A stretch of DNA of 36,126 nucleotides from a virus, in the IMG/VR virus record IMGVR_UViG_3300028025_002185, positions 1 through 36,126 of that record. One strand, given 5' to 3'. The notes below the pieces were generated by a model. The model was not told the DNA's origin. It was given only the letters and a program-made list of their open reading frames with translations, and made no database searches. Below are positions 1-7,229 of this stretch, piece after piece (position 1 is the first letter of the stretch; the number at the start of each line of letters is the position of its first letter). The position numbers and the translations under genes were made by a program.

Positions 1-13
1 GTTAATGTCTTAG

Positions 14-40
14 GTACTTTATAGTACTCCACTTAAAAGT
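14..40. promoter_or_regulatory. Operator-like palindromes upstream of terminase genes
   Basis: ACTTTATAGT (16-25), inside the inverted repeat GTACT-TTAT-AGTAC (14-27), is followed by ACTTAAAAGT (31-40). Both differ by one base from the ACTTTAAAGT palindrome repeated in the control region near 33.4-33.55 kb. TATAGT at 20-25 would serve as a -10 box, but its -35 would fall at or beyond the left edge, so a promoter cannot be confirmed. A shared regulator is an inference. Confidence 0.35.
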
Positions 41-67
41 CTCCCTATAAAGGACAAAGACGAGATC

Positions 68-427
68 ATGACTAAACCAACAGGTAATAAAGTAGGACGT
101 ACCTCTAAAAGGGAACTAAAGTCTATCACTGAGAATCGTAGTGTCGGTAGACCTAAGGGTGATGCAGCTATTATCAATGAGTATAAGCTTAGAATGCTTA
201 ACTCACCTAAGAGTGCTAAGGTTCTAGAAGCTATTTATGATGCAGCTCTTAATGATGAGCATAAGAATCAAGCTGCAGCATGGAAGTTAATTGTCGATAG
301 GATTGTACCTGTCAGTGTATTTGAAGCTCAAAAGGCTGGGAATAATACACCTACTGTGTCGATCAACATAACAGGTTTAACATCACCTACAATCAGTACT
401 AACAATGATGAGGTGATAGATGTCTGA
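68..427 (+). CDS. Putative terminase small subunit
   Basis: This 119-residue basic protein lies directly before the large terminase and overlaps its start by 8 bases, the usual place for the DNA-recognition subunit of the packaging motor. The N-terminus is Lys/Arg-rich and carries VGRPKG (about residues 26-31), an AT-hook-like DNA-binding motif. Residues 45-85 (SPKSAKVLEAIYDAALN... AAAWKLIVDRIVP) look helical and resemble the packing core of other phage small terminases. The C-terminus is Thr/Asn-rich and probably flexible. The ATG is preceded by an AAAGGACAAAGACGAG purine stretch. The call rests mainly on position and overall character; no catalytic motif is expected. It could instead be another DNA-binding packaging accessory. 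Confidence 0.6.
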   Translation: MTKPTGNKVGRTSKRELKSITENRSVGRPKGDAAIINEYKLRMLNSPKSAKVLEAIYDAALNDEHKNQAAAWKLIVDRIVPVSVFEAQKAGNNTPTVSINITGLTSPTISTNNDEVIDV

Positions 428-1679
428 ACTTAACTTCCAACTGCTTAAGTGGCAGCAGAGTGTCTTTAAAGATACTACTCGTTTTAAAGTTGTAGCTGCA
501 GGTAGACGTTGTGGTAAGTCAAGGTTGTCAGCTGTATCGTTACTGATTGAAGGTCTTAACTGTCCAGATGGTTCAGCTGTGATGTACATAGCACCTACCC
601 TAGGACAAGCTAGAACGATTATGTGGGACTTACTGCACGAGCTAGGTAGGCCTGTGATTAAGTCAAGTCATGTAAATAACTTAGAGATTACTTTGATCAA
701 TGGTAGGAAGATCTTAGTTAGAGGTGCTGATAACCCAGATAGTCTTCGAGGTGTGTCGTTAGTCTACGTAGTGATGGACGAATGTGCCTTTATTAAGGAA
801 GATGTATGGCAGAAGATCATTCGAGCTTCACTGTCAGATAAGAAGGGTAGAGCTCTATTCATTAGTACGCCATCAGGTCGTAACTGGTTCTACGATACTT
901 TCAATCTAGGACAGGATAATACAGACGAAGAGTGGAAGTCATGGCACTTCACAACGCAGGACAATGAGACTATTGATCCTAAGGAGATTGAGGCTGCAAA
1001 GCGTACATTGAGTTCCTTTGCATTCAAGCAGGAGTACTTGTCTAGTTTCGATACAGCAGGTGCTGATGTCTTTAAAGAGGAATGGTTTAAGCTAGCTGAA
1101 GAACCTCAGTTTGGTAGTTACATTGTAGCTATTGACTTAGCAGGTTTTGAAGAGGTAGGTAAGAATGCAGGTGCATCTAAGAAGAGACTAGACGAGACAG
1201 CTATTGCAGTTGTTAAGTTAGAGGATAACGGTAACTGGTGGGTGCATAAGATCCAGCACGGTAGGTGGGACATCAGAGAGACTGCAGTTAACATCTTGAA
1301 GGTAATCAGAGACTTTGAACCTACAAGCATAGGTATTGAAAGAGGAGCATTGAAGAATGCTGTACTGCCCTACCTGAATGACTTGATGAGGAAGAATAAT
1401 ATCTACGCTCACATACAGGACTTAACTCACGGTAACAAGAAGAAAACTGATAGGGTTGTCTGGAGCTTACAAGGTCGCATGGAGCATGGAAGGATTACCT
1501 TCAATGAGGATGAGGACTGGAGTGAGTTTAAAGATCAACTGATCATGTTCCCAACAGCTGGTGTGCATGATGACTTGGTAGATGCTTTAAGTTACATCGA
1601 TCAACTGGCTATAGCTAACTACAACCAAGACTACGAAGATGATGACTACGAAGTCTTAGATGTCATTAGCGGATATTAA
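420..1679 (+). CDS. terL: Terminase large subunit (ATPase-nuclease)
   Basis: This is the DNA-packaging motor, which translocates DNA into the prohead by ATP hydrolysis and cuts the concatemer. The N-terminal ATPase shows Walker A GRRCGKS (residues 28-34), Walker B VYVVMDE (115-121) with the catalytic Glu121, and the coupling motif STPSG (149-153). The C-terminal RNase H-like nuclease shows IVAIDLAG (Asp239), GIERG (Glu307) and HDDLVDAL (Asp384/385), the expected acidic metal-binding triad. At 419 residues it is compact but complete for large terminases. It overlaps the small-subunit gene by 8 bases, which implies translational coupling. The acidic tail (YEDDDYEVLD) may contact the portal. Confidence 0.95.
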   Translation: MSELNFQLLKWQQSVFKDTTRFKVVAAGRRCGKSRLSAVSLLIEGLNCPDGSAVMYIAPTLGQARTIMWDLLHELGRPVIKSSHVNNLEITLINGRKILVRGADNPDSLRGVSLVYVVMDECAFIKEDVWQKIIRASLSDKKGRALFISTPSGRNWFYDTFNLGQDNTDEEWKSWHFTTQDNETIDPKEIEAAKRTLSSFAFKQEYLSSFDTAGADVFKEEWFKLAEEPQFGSYIVAIDLAGFEEVGKNAGASKKRLDETAIAVVKLEDNGNWWVHKIQHGRWDIRETAVNILKVIRDFEPTSIGIERGALKNAVLPYLNDLMRKNNIYAHIQDLTHGNKKKTDRVVWSLQGRMEHGRITFNEDEDWSEFKDQLIMFPTAGVHDDLVDALSYIDQLAIANYNQDYEDDDYEVLDVISGY

Positions 1680-1691
1680 GGAAACACAACT

Positions 1692-1856
1692 ATGCCTAAG
1701 AATGGTTTATATGCAAACATCCAAGCTAAGCGTAAACGTATAGCTGCAGGATCTGGTGAGAAGATGAATAAGCCCGGCTCTAAAGCTGCACCATCTAAGA
1801 TGGACTTTATTAACTCAGCTAAGACAGCTAAGACTAAGAAACCTAAAGGTAAGTAA
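1692..1856 (+). CDS. Small basic phage protein (54 aa)
   Basis: This 54-residue, very Lys-rich protein begins MPKNGLYANIQAKRKRIAAG and continues GEKMNKPGSKAAPSKMDF. It starts 12 bases after the terminase stop behind AAGGAAACACAACT, a good ribosome-binding site, and ends one base before the next gene. Short proteins with the NGLYANI.AKRKRIAAGSGEKM pattern are common next to terminase and portal genes of podoviruses. Their role is unknown; a DNA-binding or packaged virion component is conceivable. It is real by context, spacing and family resemblance, but I assign no function. Confidence 0.75.
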   Translation: MPKNGLYANIQAKRKRIAAGSGEKMNKPGSKAAPSKMDFINSAKTAKTKKPKGK

Positions 1857-1857
1857 T

Positions 1858-2115
1858 ATGAAGGATTCTAGACTTGAAAGAGCTGGTGTCAGTGGCTTTA
1901 ATAAGCCTAAGAAGACACCTAACCACCCTACTAAGAGTCACGTTGTAGTGGCTAAAGAGGGTGATCAGGTTAAGACCATCAGATTCGGACAGCAAGGTGT
2001 CTCAGGTAGTCCTGAAGGTTCAGCACGTAATGACTCCTTTAAAGCTAGGCACGCTAAGAACATAGCTAAAGGTAAGATGTCAGCGGCTTACTGGGCTAAC
2101 AAGGTGAAATGGTAA
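1858..2115 (+). CDS. Conserved small basic phage protein
   Basis: This 85-residue basic protein has the layout RLERAGVSGFNKPKKTPNH, then TIRFGQQG, then SFKARHAKNIAKGKMSAAYWANKVKW. Proteins with this FGQQG...FKARHAKNI...SAAYWA.KV.W signature are widespread in phages, and some host-associated viruses, as a domain of unknown function. The gene sits between terminase and portal, one base after the preceding stop, and its stop lies just before the portal start. The conserved Arg/Lys/His-rich C-terminus suggests nucleic-acid contact, but no activity is established. Confidence 0.8.
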   Translation: MKDSRLERAGVSGFNKPKKTPNHPTKSHVVVAKEGDQVKTIRFGQQGVSGSPEGSARNDSFKARHAKNIAKGKMSAAYWANKVKW

Positions 2116-2126
2116 CAAGGAATACA

Positions 2127-4151
2127 ATGGCTCTAACTAACGACCAATTTGATGACGAGAGTAACTCTCAATTTGAGGAACCTACAGAGGCTGAGAAAGA
2201 GCTTACCTCGTGGGTAACTCAGCACATTACTCGCTGGCGTGACCATCGTGATGCTAACTACATGGATTTGTGGTTGGAATACGAGCGTGTCTTCCGAGGT
2301 ATCTGGGCTGCTGAGGATAAGACTCGTGAGAGTGAACGCTCACGTATTATCTCTCCAGCTACTCAGCAAGCTATTGAGACTCGCCATGCTGAGATCATGG
2401 AAGCTATCTTTGGTCAGGGAGAGTTCTTCGATATCTCCGATGATGTTAAAGATGTAGATGGTAATCCTCTAGATGTTGAAATGATCAAGGTTCAACTGCA
2501 TGAAGACTTTAAGCGTGACAAGATTAAGAAAGCTATTGACCAGATTGAGTTGATGGCTGAGATATATGGTACAGGTATTGGTGAGATCATTGTTAAGACT
2601 GAGAAGGAGTACACTCCAGCTACTCAGGCTATCCCCGGTATTGCCAATGCAGCAGCTATTGGTGTACAAGAGAAGGATCGTATCGCTGTTAAGATCAAAC
2701 CAGTTAACCCTAAAAACTTCCTTATTGATCCTAATGCTGATTCCATTGACGATGCTTTGGGCGTTGCTATCGAGAAGTATGTATCCATTCACAAGATTGT
2801 GGACGGTATTGAAAGAGGCATTTACAAAAAGGTAGGCATTACCACAGCCTCCGAAGATGAAGACTTAGAAGTAACTCAAGACTTGAAGACCTATCAAGAT
2901 GATAAGGTTAAGTTGATTACCTACTACGGTTTAGTTCCTAGAGAGTATTTAACTGAAGGCGATGAAGAGGAAGAATACGAAGAGTTGTTCGCTGAAGGTA
3001 CATCAGCTGACGAACACTCTAACCTTGTTGAAGCTATTGTCGTTATTGCTAACGATTCAGTCTTGTTGAAGGCTGAGGCAAACCCTTACATGATGAAGGA
3101 TCGTCCAGTAGTTGCCTACCAAGATGACACAGTTCCCGGACGCTTCTGGGGTCGTGGTACAGCTGAGAAGGCCTACAACATGCAGAAGGCCATTGATGGT
3201 CAGCTCCGTGCTCACATGGACTCCTTAGCCTTGACTACAGCACCTATGATTGCCATGGATGCTACAAGACTGCCACGAGGTGCTAAGTTTGAGATTAAGC
3301 CCGGTAAGGCTATCTTGACCAATGGTTCACCTTCTGAGATCTTGTTCCCATTCAAGTTCGGTCAGACTGATAACAATGCAGCTGCAGCAGCGCAGAACTT
3401 TGAGCGTATGCTGCTACAGGCTACAGGTACAGTTGACAGCGCAGGTATGCCATCTAACGTTCCTCGTGATGCTGGCGCTGGTGGTATGTCTATGGCTATG
3501 GCTGGTATCATCAAGAAGTACAAACGTACCTTGAGTAACTTCCAAGAAGACTTCATGATCCCGTTCATTAACAAAGCTGCCTTCCGTTATATGCAGTTTG
3601 ACAGTGAGCGTTATCCCTCAGTTGACATGAAGTTCATTCCTACAGCCACTTTGGGTATCTTGGCACGTGAGTTTGAACAACAACAGATGATTGGTTTGCT
3701 ACAGACACTAGGCCCTGACACTCCAGTACTGCCTTTGATCCTTAAAGGGATCCTACAGAACAGTTCTTTGTCTAACCGTGGTGAGTTGATGCAAGCTTTG
3801 AGTCAGATGTCTCAGCCTAATCCTGAAGCTGCTAAAGCTCAACAGGAACAACAGATGGCTCAGATGCAACTGGCACAGGCTCAAGTGGCAGATCTACAGA
3901 CTAAGGCTCAGAAACAATCAGCTGAAGCTCAGAAAACTATGGTTGAAGCTCAGTTGATCCCTGAAGAGCATAGAGTTAAGGTCATTCAAGCTGCTGCAAC
4001 TAACATCGATCAGAGTAGTGACTTCGATAAACGCTTGAAATTGGCTGACATGATGCTAAAAGAGAAGCAAGTTAACCTTAAAGCTGCTGATATTGCATCT
4101 AATGAACGCATTGCAAGCCTTCAAATGATCAATAAATCAATGAAACAATAA
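2127..4151 (+). CDS. Portal protein (head-tail connector)
   Basis: This is the portal, a ring at one capsid vertex through which DNA enters and leaves. It has 674 residues from the chosen start. The N-terminus WRDHRDANYMDLWLEYERVFRG...SRIISPATQQAIETRHAEIMEAIFG is typical of large podovirus portals. The middle has the NPKNFLIDP motif and a wing/stem region around GRFWGRGTAEKAYNMQKAIDGQ. The C-terminal 120 residues are Gln/Ala-rich and strongly predicted coiled coil, as in portal barrels. I chose the ATG at 2127 (MALTNDQF) because AAGGA lies 5 bases upstream; an in-frame ATG at 2109 lies inside the previous gene. Gene order terminase-portal-scaffold-coat supports the call. Confidence 0.93.
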   Translation: MALTNDQFDDESNSQFEEPTEAEKELTSWVTQHITRWRDHRDANYMDLWLEYERVFRGIWAAEDKTRESERSRIISPATQQAIETRHAEIMEAIFGQGEFFDISDDVKDVDGNPLDVEMIKVQLHEDFKRDKIKKAIDQIELMAEIYGTGIGEIIVKTEKEYTPATQAIPGIANAAAIGVQEKDRIAVKIKPVNPKNFLIDPNADSIDDALGVAIEKYVSIHKIVDGIERGIYKKVGITTASEDEDLEVTQDLKTYQDDKVKLITYYGLVPREYLTEGDEEEEYEELFAEGTSADEHSNLVEAIVVIANDSVLLKAEANPYMMKDRPVVAYQDDTVPGRFWGRGTAEKAYNMQKAIDGQLRAHMDSLALTTAPMIAMDATRLPRGAKFEIKPGKAILTNGSPSEILFPFKFGQTDNNAAAAAQNFERMLLQATGTVDSAGMPSNVPRDAGAGGMSMAMAGIIKKYKRTLSNFQEDFMIPFINKAAFRYMQFDSERYPSVDMKFIPTATLGILAREFEQQQMIGLLQTLGPDTPVLPLILKGILQNSSLSNRGELMQALSQMSQPNPEAAKAQQEQQMAQMQLAQAQVADLQTKAQKQSAEAQKTMVEAQLIPEEHRVKVIQAAATNIDQSSDFDKRLKLADMMLKEKQVNLKAADIASNERIASLQMINKSMKQ

Positions 4152-4168
4152 AATAGTTAACAAAAAGC

Positions 4169-4197
4169 TTGACAAAGTGTTGTTTTTATGCTACAAT
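4169..4197 (+). promoter_or_regulatory. Sigma70-type promoter for the capsid genes
   Basis: TTGACA (4169-4174) is a perfect -35. A 17-base spacer precedes TACAAT (4192-4197, 5 of 6 matches to TATAAT), and TGC directly upstream of the -10 makes it an extended -10 promoter. It lies in the 85-base gap between portal and the next gene and would drive 4237 through the coat protein to the terminator at 6677. It shares TTGACA-N12-TATGCTAC with the leftward promoter at 33528-33556. Confidence 0.85.
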
Positions 4198-4236
4198 AAC
4201 ACTATTGTTTAAGAATTCAATGGAGGGATAAGCCAA

Positions 4237-4470
4237 ATGGCCCCTGATTTACAAAAGTATTACGAAGAAACCTTTAATACGATGAGTACTAGAGGTTGGG
4301 AGTACCTTATAGAGGACTTCGAAGAGATTAAGGCTAGTTTAAACGACTTATCAACTGTCACGGACACACAATCTTTATATTTCCGTAAGGGACAGTTAGA
4401 TATTCTTGAATTAGTTTTAGGGCGTAAGGCTACGTGTGAGAAGGTATTTGAGGATTTACAGAATGGCTAA
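4237..4470 (+). CDS. Conserved hypothetical protein, helical
   Basis: This 77-residue acidic protein is the first gene after the 4169 promoter, with a strong GGAGGGA ribosome-binding site 8 bases before the ATG. The sequence MAPDLQKYYEETFNTMSTRG...DFEEIKASLNDLS...RKGQLDILELVLGRKATCEKVFEDL looks mainly alpha-helical. Similar short proteins often sit between portal and coat genes in podoviruses, with no established function. Its stop overlaps the next start (ATGGCTAA), so the two are probably translated together. Confidence 0.75.
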   Translation: MAPDLQKYYEETFNTMSTRGWEYLIEDFEEIKASLNDLSTVTDTQSLYFRKGQLDILELVLGRKATCEKVFEDLQNG

Positions 4471-4699
4471 CAGACTGTACGACTTTAAGTGCCCCAACGA
4501 TCACATAACTGAATCGCTGGTTGATAGCGAGCATACAACTGCTAAATGTAAGGTATGTAGTAAGGACGCTATCAGGCTTATTTCAGCTCCAAGTATCAGT
4601 TTAGACGCTCTATCAGGCGACTTTCCCGGTGCTACAGCTAAATGGGCTTCTGTGAGGGCTGACAGGCTCAAGCAGGAACAAAAGAGAGGATCTGAGTAA
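4463..4699 (+). CDS. FmdB-like zinc-ribbon protein
   Basis: This 78-residue protein has two Cys pairs: CPNDH near residues 10-14 and CKVCSK near residue 34. The opening MANRLYDFKCP..H and the later RLISAP...D..SG.FPGATAKW match the small zinc-ribbon proteins of the FmdB type found near phage capsid genes. It probably binds one zinc ion. In this family the role in phages is not settled; RNA binding or virion assembly have been suggested. The ATG at 4463 has AGGA 8 bases upstream and overlaps the previous stop. An in-frame start at 4436 lies inside the previous gene and is less likely. Confidence 0.75.
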   Translation: MANRLYDFKCPNDHITESLVDSEHTTAKCKVCSKDAIRLISAPSISLDALSGDFPGATAKWASVRADRLKQEQKRGSE

Positions 4700-4732
4700 T
4701 TCCCGCAACGTAGTGAGGATCTTTAAAGGATT

Positions 4733-4747
4733 CTTATCTGCGATAAG
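4733..4747. other. Small hairpin in gap before scaffold gene
   Basis: CTTATC-TGC-GATAAG forms a 6-bp stem with a 3-base loop in the 121-base gap at 4700-4820. No T-run follows on either side, so it is not a convincing terminator. GGATCTTTAAAGGAT (4717-4731), with a CTTTAAAG core, lies just before it. It could be an mRNA processing or stability element. Confidence 0.3.
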
Positions 4748-4820
4748 GAGTAACATCAGGCAACCCAATTCTATTTTATAAATATCCTGTAATCCATATG
4801 TGGACAGGGAAAGGTTAGGT

Positions 4821-5636
4821 ATGGCTTTAATTGAGCATAATGAGGAACTAGGTAATGTTAGTGAGTTAGACGCTGAGGACTTTAAACAACAACAAGTCCA
4901 AGCAAGCGAACAACAGAAACAACAACCTGCTGATAATAATGTAACAGAGATCCCTGAGAAATACAAGGGGAAGAATCTTGAAGACATTGTACGCATGCAT
5001 CAAGAGGCTGAAAAGCTTATTGGTAGGCAAGCACAGGAAGTTGGCGAAGTTAGACGCTTAGCGGATGAATTACTAAAACAAAGCTTAGCTCAAAAGACAC
5101 AACAACAAGCACAACCAAAAGCGGTGGATATTCCACCACAAGAGATCGACTTCTTTGAAGATCCGCAGAGTCACGTTAATCGTGCTGTTGCGAATCATCC
5201 TGATGTATTGGCAGCTAAACAAGCTTCCTTGCAACTCAAGCAAATTCAGACACAAGCAATGCTCAATAAGAAGCATCCTGACTTTGCAAGTATTGTAAGC
5301 GATGGTGAGTTTCAAGAGTGGGTTAGGTCTTCTCCAATGAGACTTAATATCTACGCTATGGCTGATGCTCATTATGATTTCAATGCAGCTGATGAACTTA
5401 TCTCTACATTCAAACAGATTCGTACATCTAAGACACAACAAACTACTGATGCAGGTAACGCTGTCCGCAAACAGAACCTTAAAGCAGCTAGTGTCGATGT
5501 TGGAGGAACTGGAGAATCTTCTAAGAAGACATATCGTCGTGCCGACCTTATCCGGCTACGTATGACAGATCCTGACCGATATGAAGCCTTACAACCAGAA
5601 ATTATGGCAGCATATCAAGAAGGTCGGGTGAAGTAA
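4821..5636 (+). CDS. Capsid scaffolding protein
   Basis: This 271-residue, Gln-rich acidic protein lies immediately upstream of the coat protein. It should guide procapsid assembly from inside and leave before or during packaging. Residues about 45-85 (IPEKYKGKNLEDIVRMHQEAEKLIGRQAQEVGEVRRLADELL, quoted in part) are the hallmark helical segment of podovirus scaffolds. The body is predicted coiled coil, and the basic C-terminus (KKTYRRADLIRLR... YQEGRVK) is the usual coat-binding end. ATG 4821 is chosen because GGGAAAGG lies 6 bases upstream; an in-frame GTG at 4800 lacks such a site. Confidence 0.9.
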   Translation: MALIEHNEELGNVSELDAEDFKQQQVQASEQQKQQPADNNVTEIPEKYKGKNLEDIVRMHQEAEKLIGRQAQEVGEVRRLADELLKQSLAQKTQQQAQPKAVDIPPQEIDFFEDPQSHVNRAVANHPDVLAAKQASLQLKQIQTQAMLNKKHPDFASIVSDGEFQEWVRSSPMRLNIYAMADAHYDFNAADELISTFKQIRTSKTQQTTDAGNAVRKQNLKAASVDVGGTGESSKKTYRRADLIRLRMTDPDRYEALQPEIMAAYQEGRVK

Positions 5637-5671
5637 TTTAATTAATTTATCATCATCAGGAGATTTTTAAA

Positions 5672-6631
5672 ATGGCATTAGGTACAGATCACGTAACAAG
5701 TACGACCGCAGCAACGTTCATTCCAGAAGTATGGAGTGATGAAATTGTAGCGGCTTACAAAAAGAGCTTGGTTGCAGCTAACCTAGTTAAGAAGATGAGC
5801 TTCAAGGGCAAGAAAGGTGATGTAGTTCACATTCCAGTCCCTACACGTGGCAATGCTTCAGCTAAGGCAGCTTCTACACAAGTTACATTGATTGCAGCTA
5901 CTGAGTCTGAAATTACAGTTGCTATCAACAAGCACTACGAGTATTCACGTTTGATCGAGGATATCGTGGAAGCTCAAGCTTTGTCTAGCCTCCGTCAGTT
6001 CTACACTGATGACGCTGGTCATGCTTTGGGTAAGCAAGTTGATACTGACTTGGTAAATTTGGGTCAACAGTTCAACGTTTCAACAGCTGGTGCAGGTAAC
6101 TTCCGTTACGCTGGTGCTTTCATTGGTGGCGATGGCTCTACAGCTTTCGACTACACAGCTAACACCAACGCTGGTAACGCCTCAGCTTTGACAGCTGCTG
6201 GTATCCGTCGTACTATTCAGCGTCTCGATGACAGCGATGTTCCTATGGACAATCGTTTCTTCTTGATTCCTCCTTCAGTGCGTAACACCATCCTCGGCTT
6301 GTCTGAGTTCACCACCTTCAACAGTGTTGGTGAAGCCGGTACTGCTAACAGCATCCGTAACGGTATGATTGGTGACATCTACGGTGTTCCAGTCTATGTT
6401 ACTTCCAATGCTGGCTACGCTAACAGCGCAGCTAACGGTTCAGGTACTAACATCGGTCGTGTGTGCTTGATGGCTCACAAAGACTCTATGGTGTTGGTTG
6501 AGCAAGTCGGTGTCCGTTCACAGACTCAGTACAAACAAGAGTACCTCGGTACATTGTTCACTGCTGATACTTTGTACGGTTGCGCTGAGTTGCGTAACTA
6601 CGGTGGCGTTGCCCTCGTGGTTCCCGTCTAA
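5672..6631 (+). CDS. Major capsid (coat) protein
   Basis: This 319-residue protein forms the icosahedral shell. The opening ALGTDHVTSTTAATFIPEVWSDEIVAAYKKSLVAANLVKK and the following KGKKGDVVHIPVPTRG are typical of phage coat proteins of the HK97 fold, including P22- and N4-type relatives. The middle segment ITVAINKHYEYSRLIEDIVEAQA corresponds to the long spine helix region, and the end (TLYGCAELRNYGGVALVVPV) is typical. A strong AGGAG site lies before the ATG. Codons here shift toward C-ending forms (GGC, AAC, CTC) compared with neighbours, consistent with selection in a highly expressed gene. A terminator follows directly. Confidence 0.93.
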   Translation: MALGTDHVTSTTAATFIPEVWSDEIVAAYKKSLVAANLVKKMSFKGKKGDVVHIPVPTRGNASAKAASTQVTLIAATESEITVAINKHYEYSRLIEDIVEAQALSSLRQFYTDDAGHALGKQVDTDLVNLGQQFNVSTAGAGNFRYAGAFIGGDGSTAFDYTANTNAGNASALTAAGIRRTIQRLDDSDVPMDNRFFLIPPSVRNTILGLSEFTTFNSVGEAGTANSIRNGMIGDIYGVPVYVTSNAGYANSAANGSGTNIGRVCLMAHKDSMVLVEQVGVRSQTQYKQEYLGTLFTADTLYGCAELRNYGGVALVVPV

Positions 6632-6641
6632 GTAGACTAAG

Positions 6642-6677
6642 GGTTCTCCGCACTCACAAGGTGTGGGGAGCCTTTTT
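6642..6677 (+). terminator. Intrinsic terminator after coat gene
   Basis: A 12-bp stem, GGTTCTCCGCAC (6642-6653) with GTGTGGGGAGCC (6661-6672), has three G-U pairs and a 7-base loop, and is followed by TTTTT (6673-6677). It lies 10 bases past the coat-protein stop and ends the unit started at 4169, although read-through must feed the tail genes unless another promoter exists. Confidence 0.85.
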
Positions 6678-6719
6678 AATGTATTATAAGTTTAGTACAT
6701 CAGAAAGGTTAACAGTCAA

Positions 6720-6935
6720 ATGAAATTTAAGTGTAATCAATCAGGCAATACCGTTGAGTTCTTCCAAGAGCATGAGATTGCTGAGATGCGTAAACATGCA
6801 GGATATACAGAAGTACCTCCAGAAGCTCCTAAACCAGTAGCACCAACAACACCATCAACATCATCATCAAACAGTAAGAAGGTAGCTAAGAATGAGATCA
6901 GTATCAACGGGGAATCTGCTAACAGCGGGAACTAA
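6720..6935 (+). CDS. Hypothetical protein downstream of coat gene
   Basis: This 71-residue protein has an N-terminal part (MKFKCNQSGNTVEFFQEHEIAEMRKHAGYTEV) that looks like a small folded domain. A Pro/Thr/Ser linker (PPEAPKPVAPTTPSTSSSNS) and a polar tail follow. Short proteins of this layout commonly follow coat genes in podoviruses. An AAAGG site lies upstream of the ATG. Its last 44 bases overlap the next gene in another frame. Function unknown. Confidence 0.7.
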   Translation: MKFKCNQSGNTVEFFQEHEIAEMRKHAGYTEVPPEAPKPVAPTTPSTSSSNSKKVAKNEISINGESANSGN

Positions 6936-7224
6936 GACTACTGTCTATACCGTTCCTACTGGCTACTACGCTAAATGGAATCTTTGCTTTATTTCAAACC
7001 ACACAGGTAACAATAAACTGGTAAGTGTTTGGTGGTATGACTCTAGCCAGAATGCTGAAATTACAGTTGTTGATGCTTATCAGATTGCAGCTACTCAATA
7101 CCTTCGCTTTGATGGCGGTGCTTATGTAGTACTTGAAGAGGGAGATCAAGTACGTATTACACCTGAGACTGGATCTTCAATGTCAGCTACTAATACGTTT
7201 GAGTTATACAGAAAAGGCGAGTAA
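6892..7224 (+). CDS. Small beta-rich virion protein (putative)
   Basis: This 110-residue protein begins MRSVSTGNLLTAGTKTTVYTVPTGYYAKW. Alternating hydrophobic strands, LVSVWWYDSS and LEEGDQVRITP, suggest a beta-sandwich. Proteins with this TVYTVPTGYYAKW... LEEGDQV pattern occur among structural genes of marine and freshwater phages and are probably minor head, neck or decoration proteins. It overlaps the previous gene by 44 bases in a +1 frame; AAGG lies about 9 bases before the ATG. A short alternative start inside the gene would remove conserved strands, so I keep this one. Confidence 0.7.
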   Translation: MRSVSTGNLLTAGTKTTVYTVPTGYYAKWNLCFISNHTGNNKLVSVWWYDSSQNAEITVVDAYQIAATQYLRFDGGAYVVLEEGDQVRITPETGSSMSATNTFELYRKGE

Positions 7225-7229
7225 CAGTA

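Noticed and set aside
4754-4782. Promoter before the scaffold gene using TATAAA at 4777-4782
   Set aside because: The base run at the expected -35 (CATCAG) does not resemble TTGACA; the 4169 promoter explains expression.
4613-4996. 127-codon Cys/Leu-rich frame opposite the scaffold gene
   Set aside because: Antisense to the zinc-ribbon and scaffold genes, no ribosome site and no promoter; all genes here run rightward.
6720-7224. Programmed frameshift joining the two small genes after the coat gene
   Set aside because: The frames overlap by 44 bases, but I see no slippery heptamer, and the second gene has its own ATG and AAGG site.
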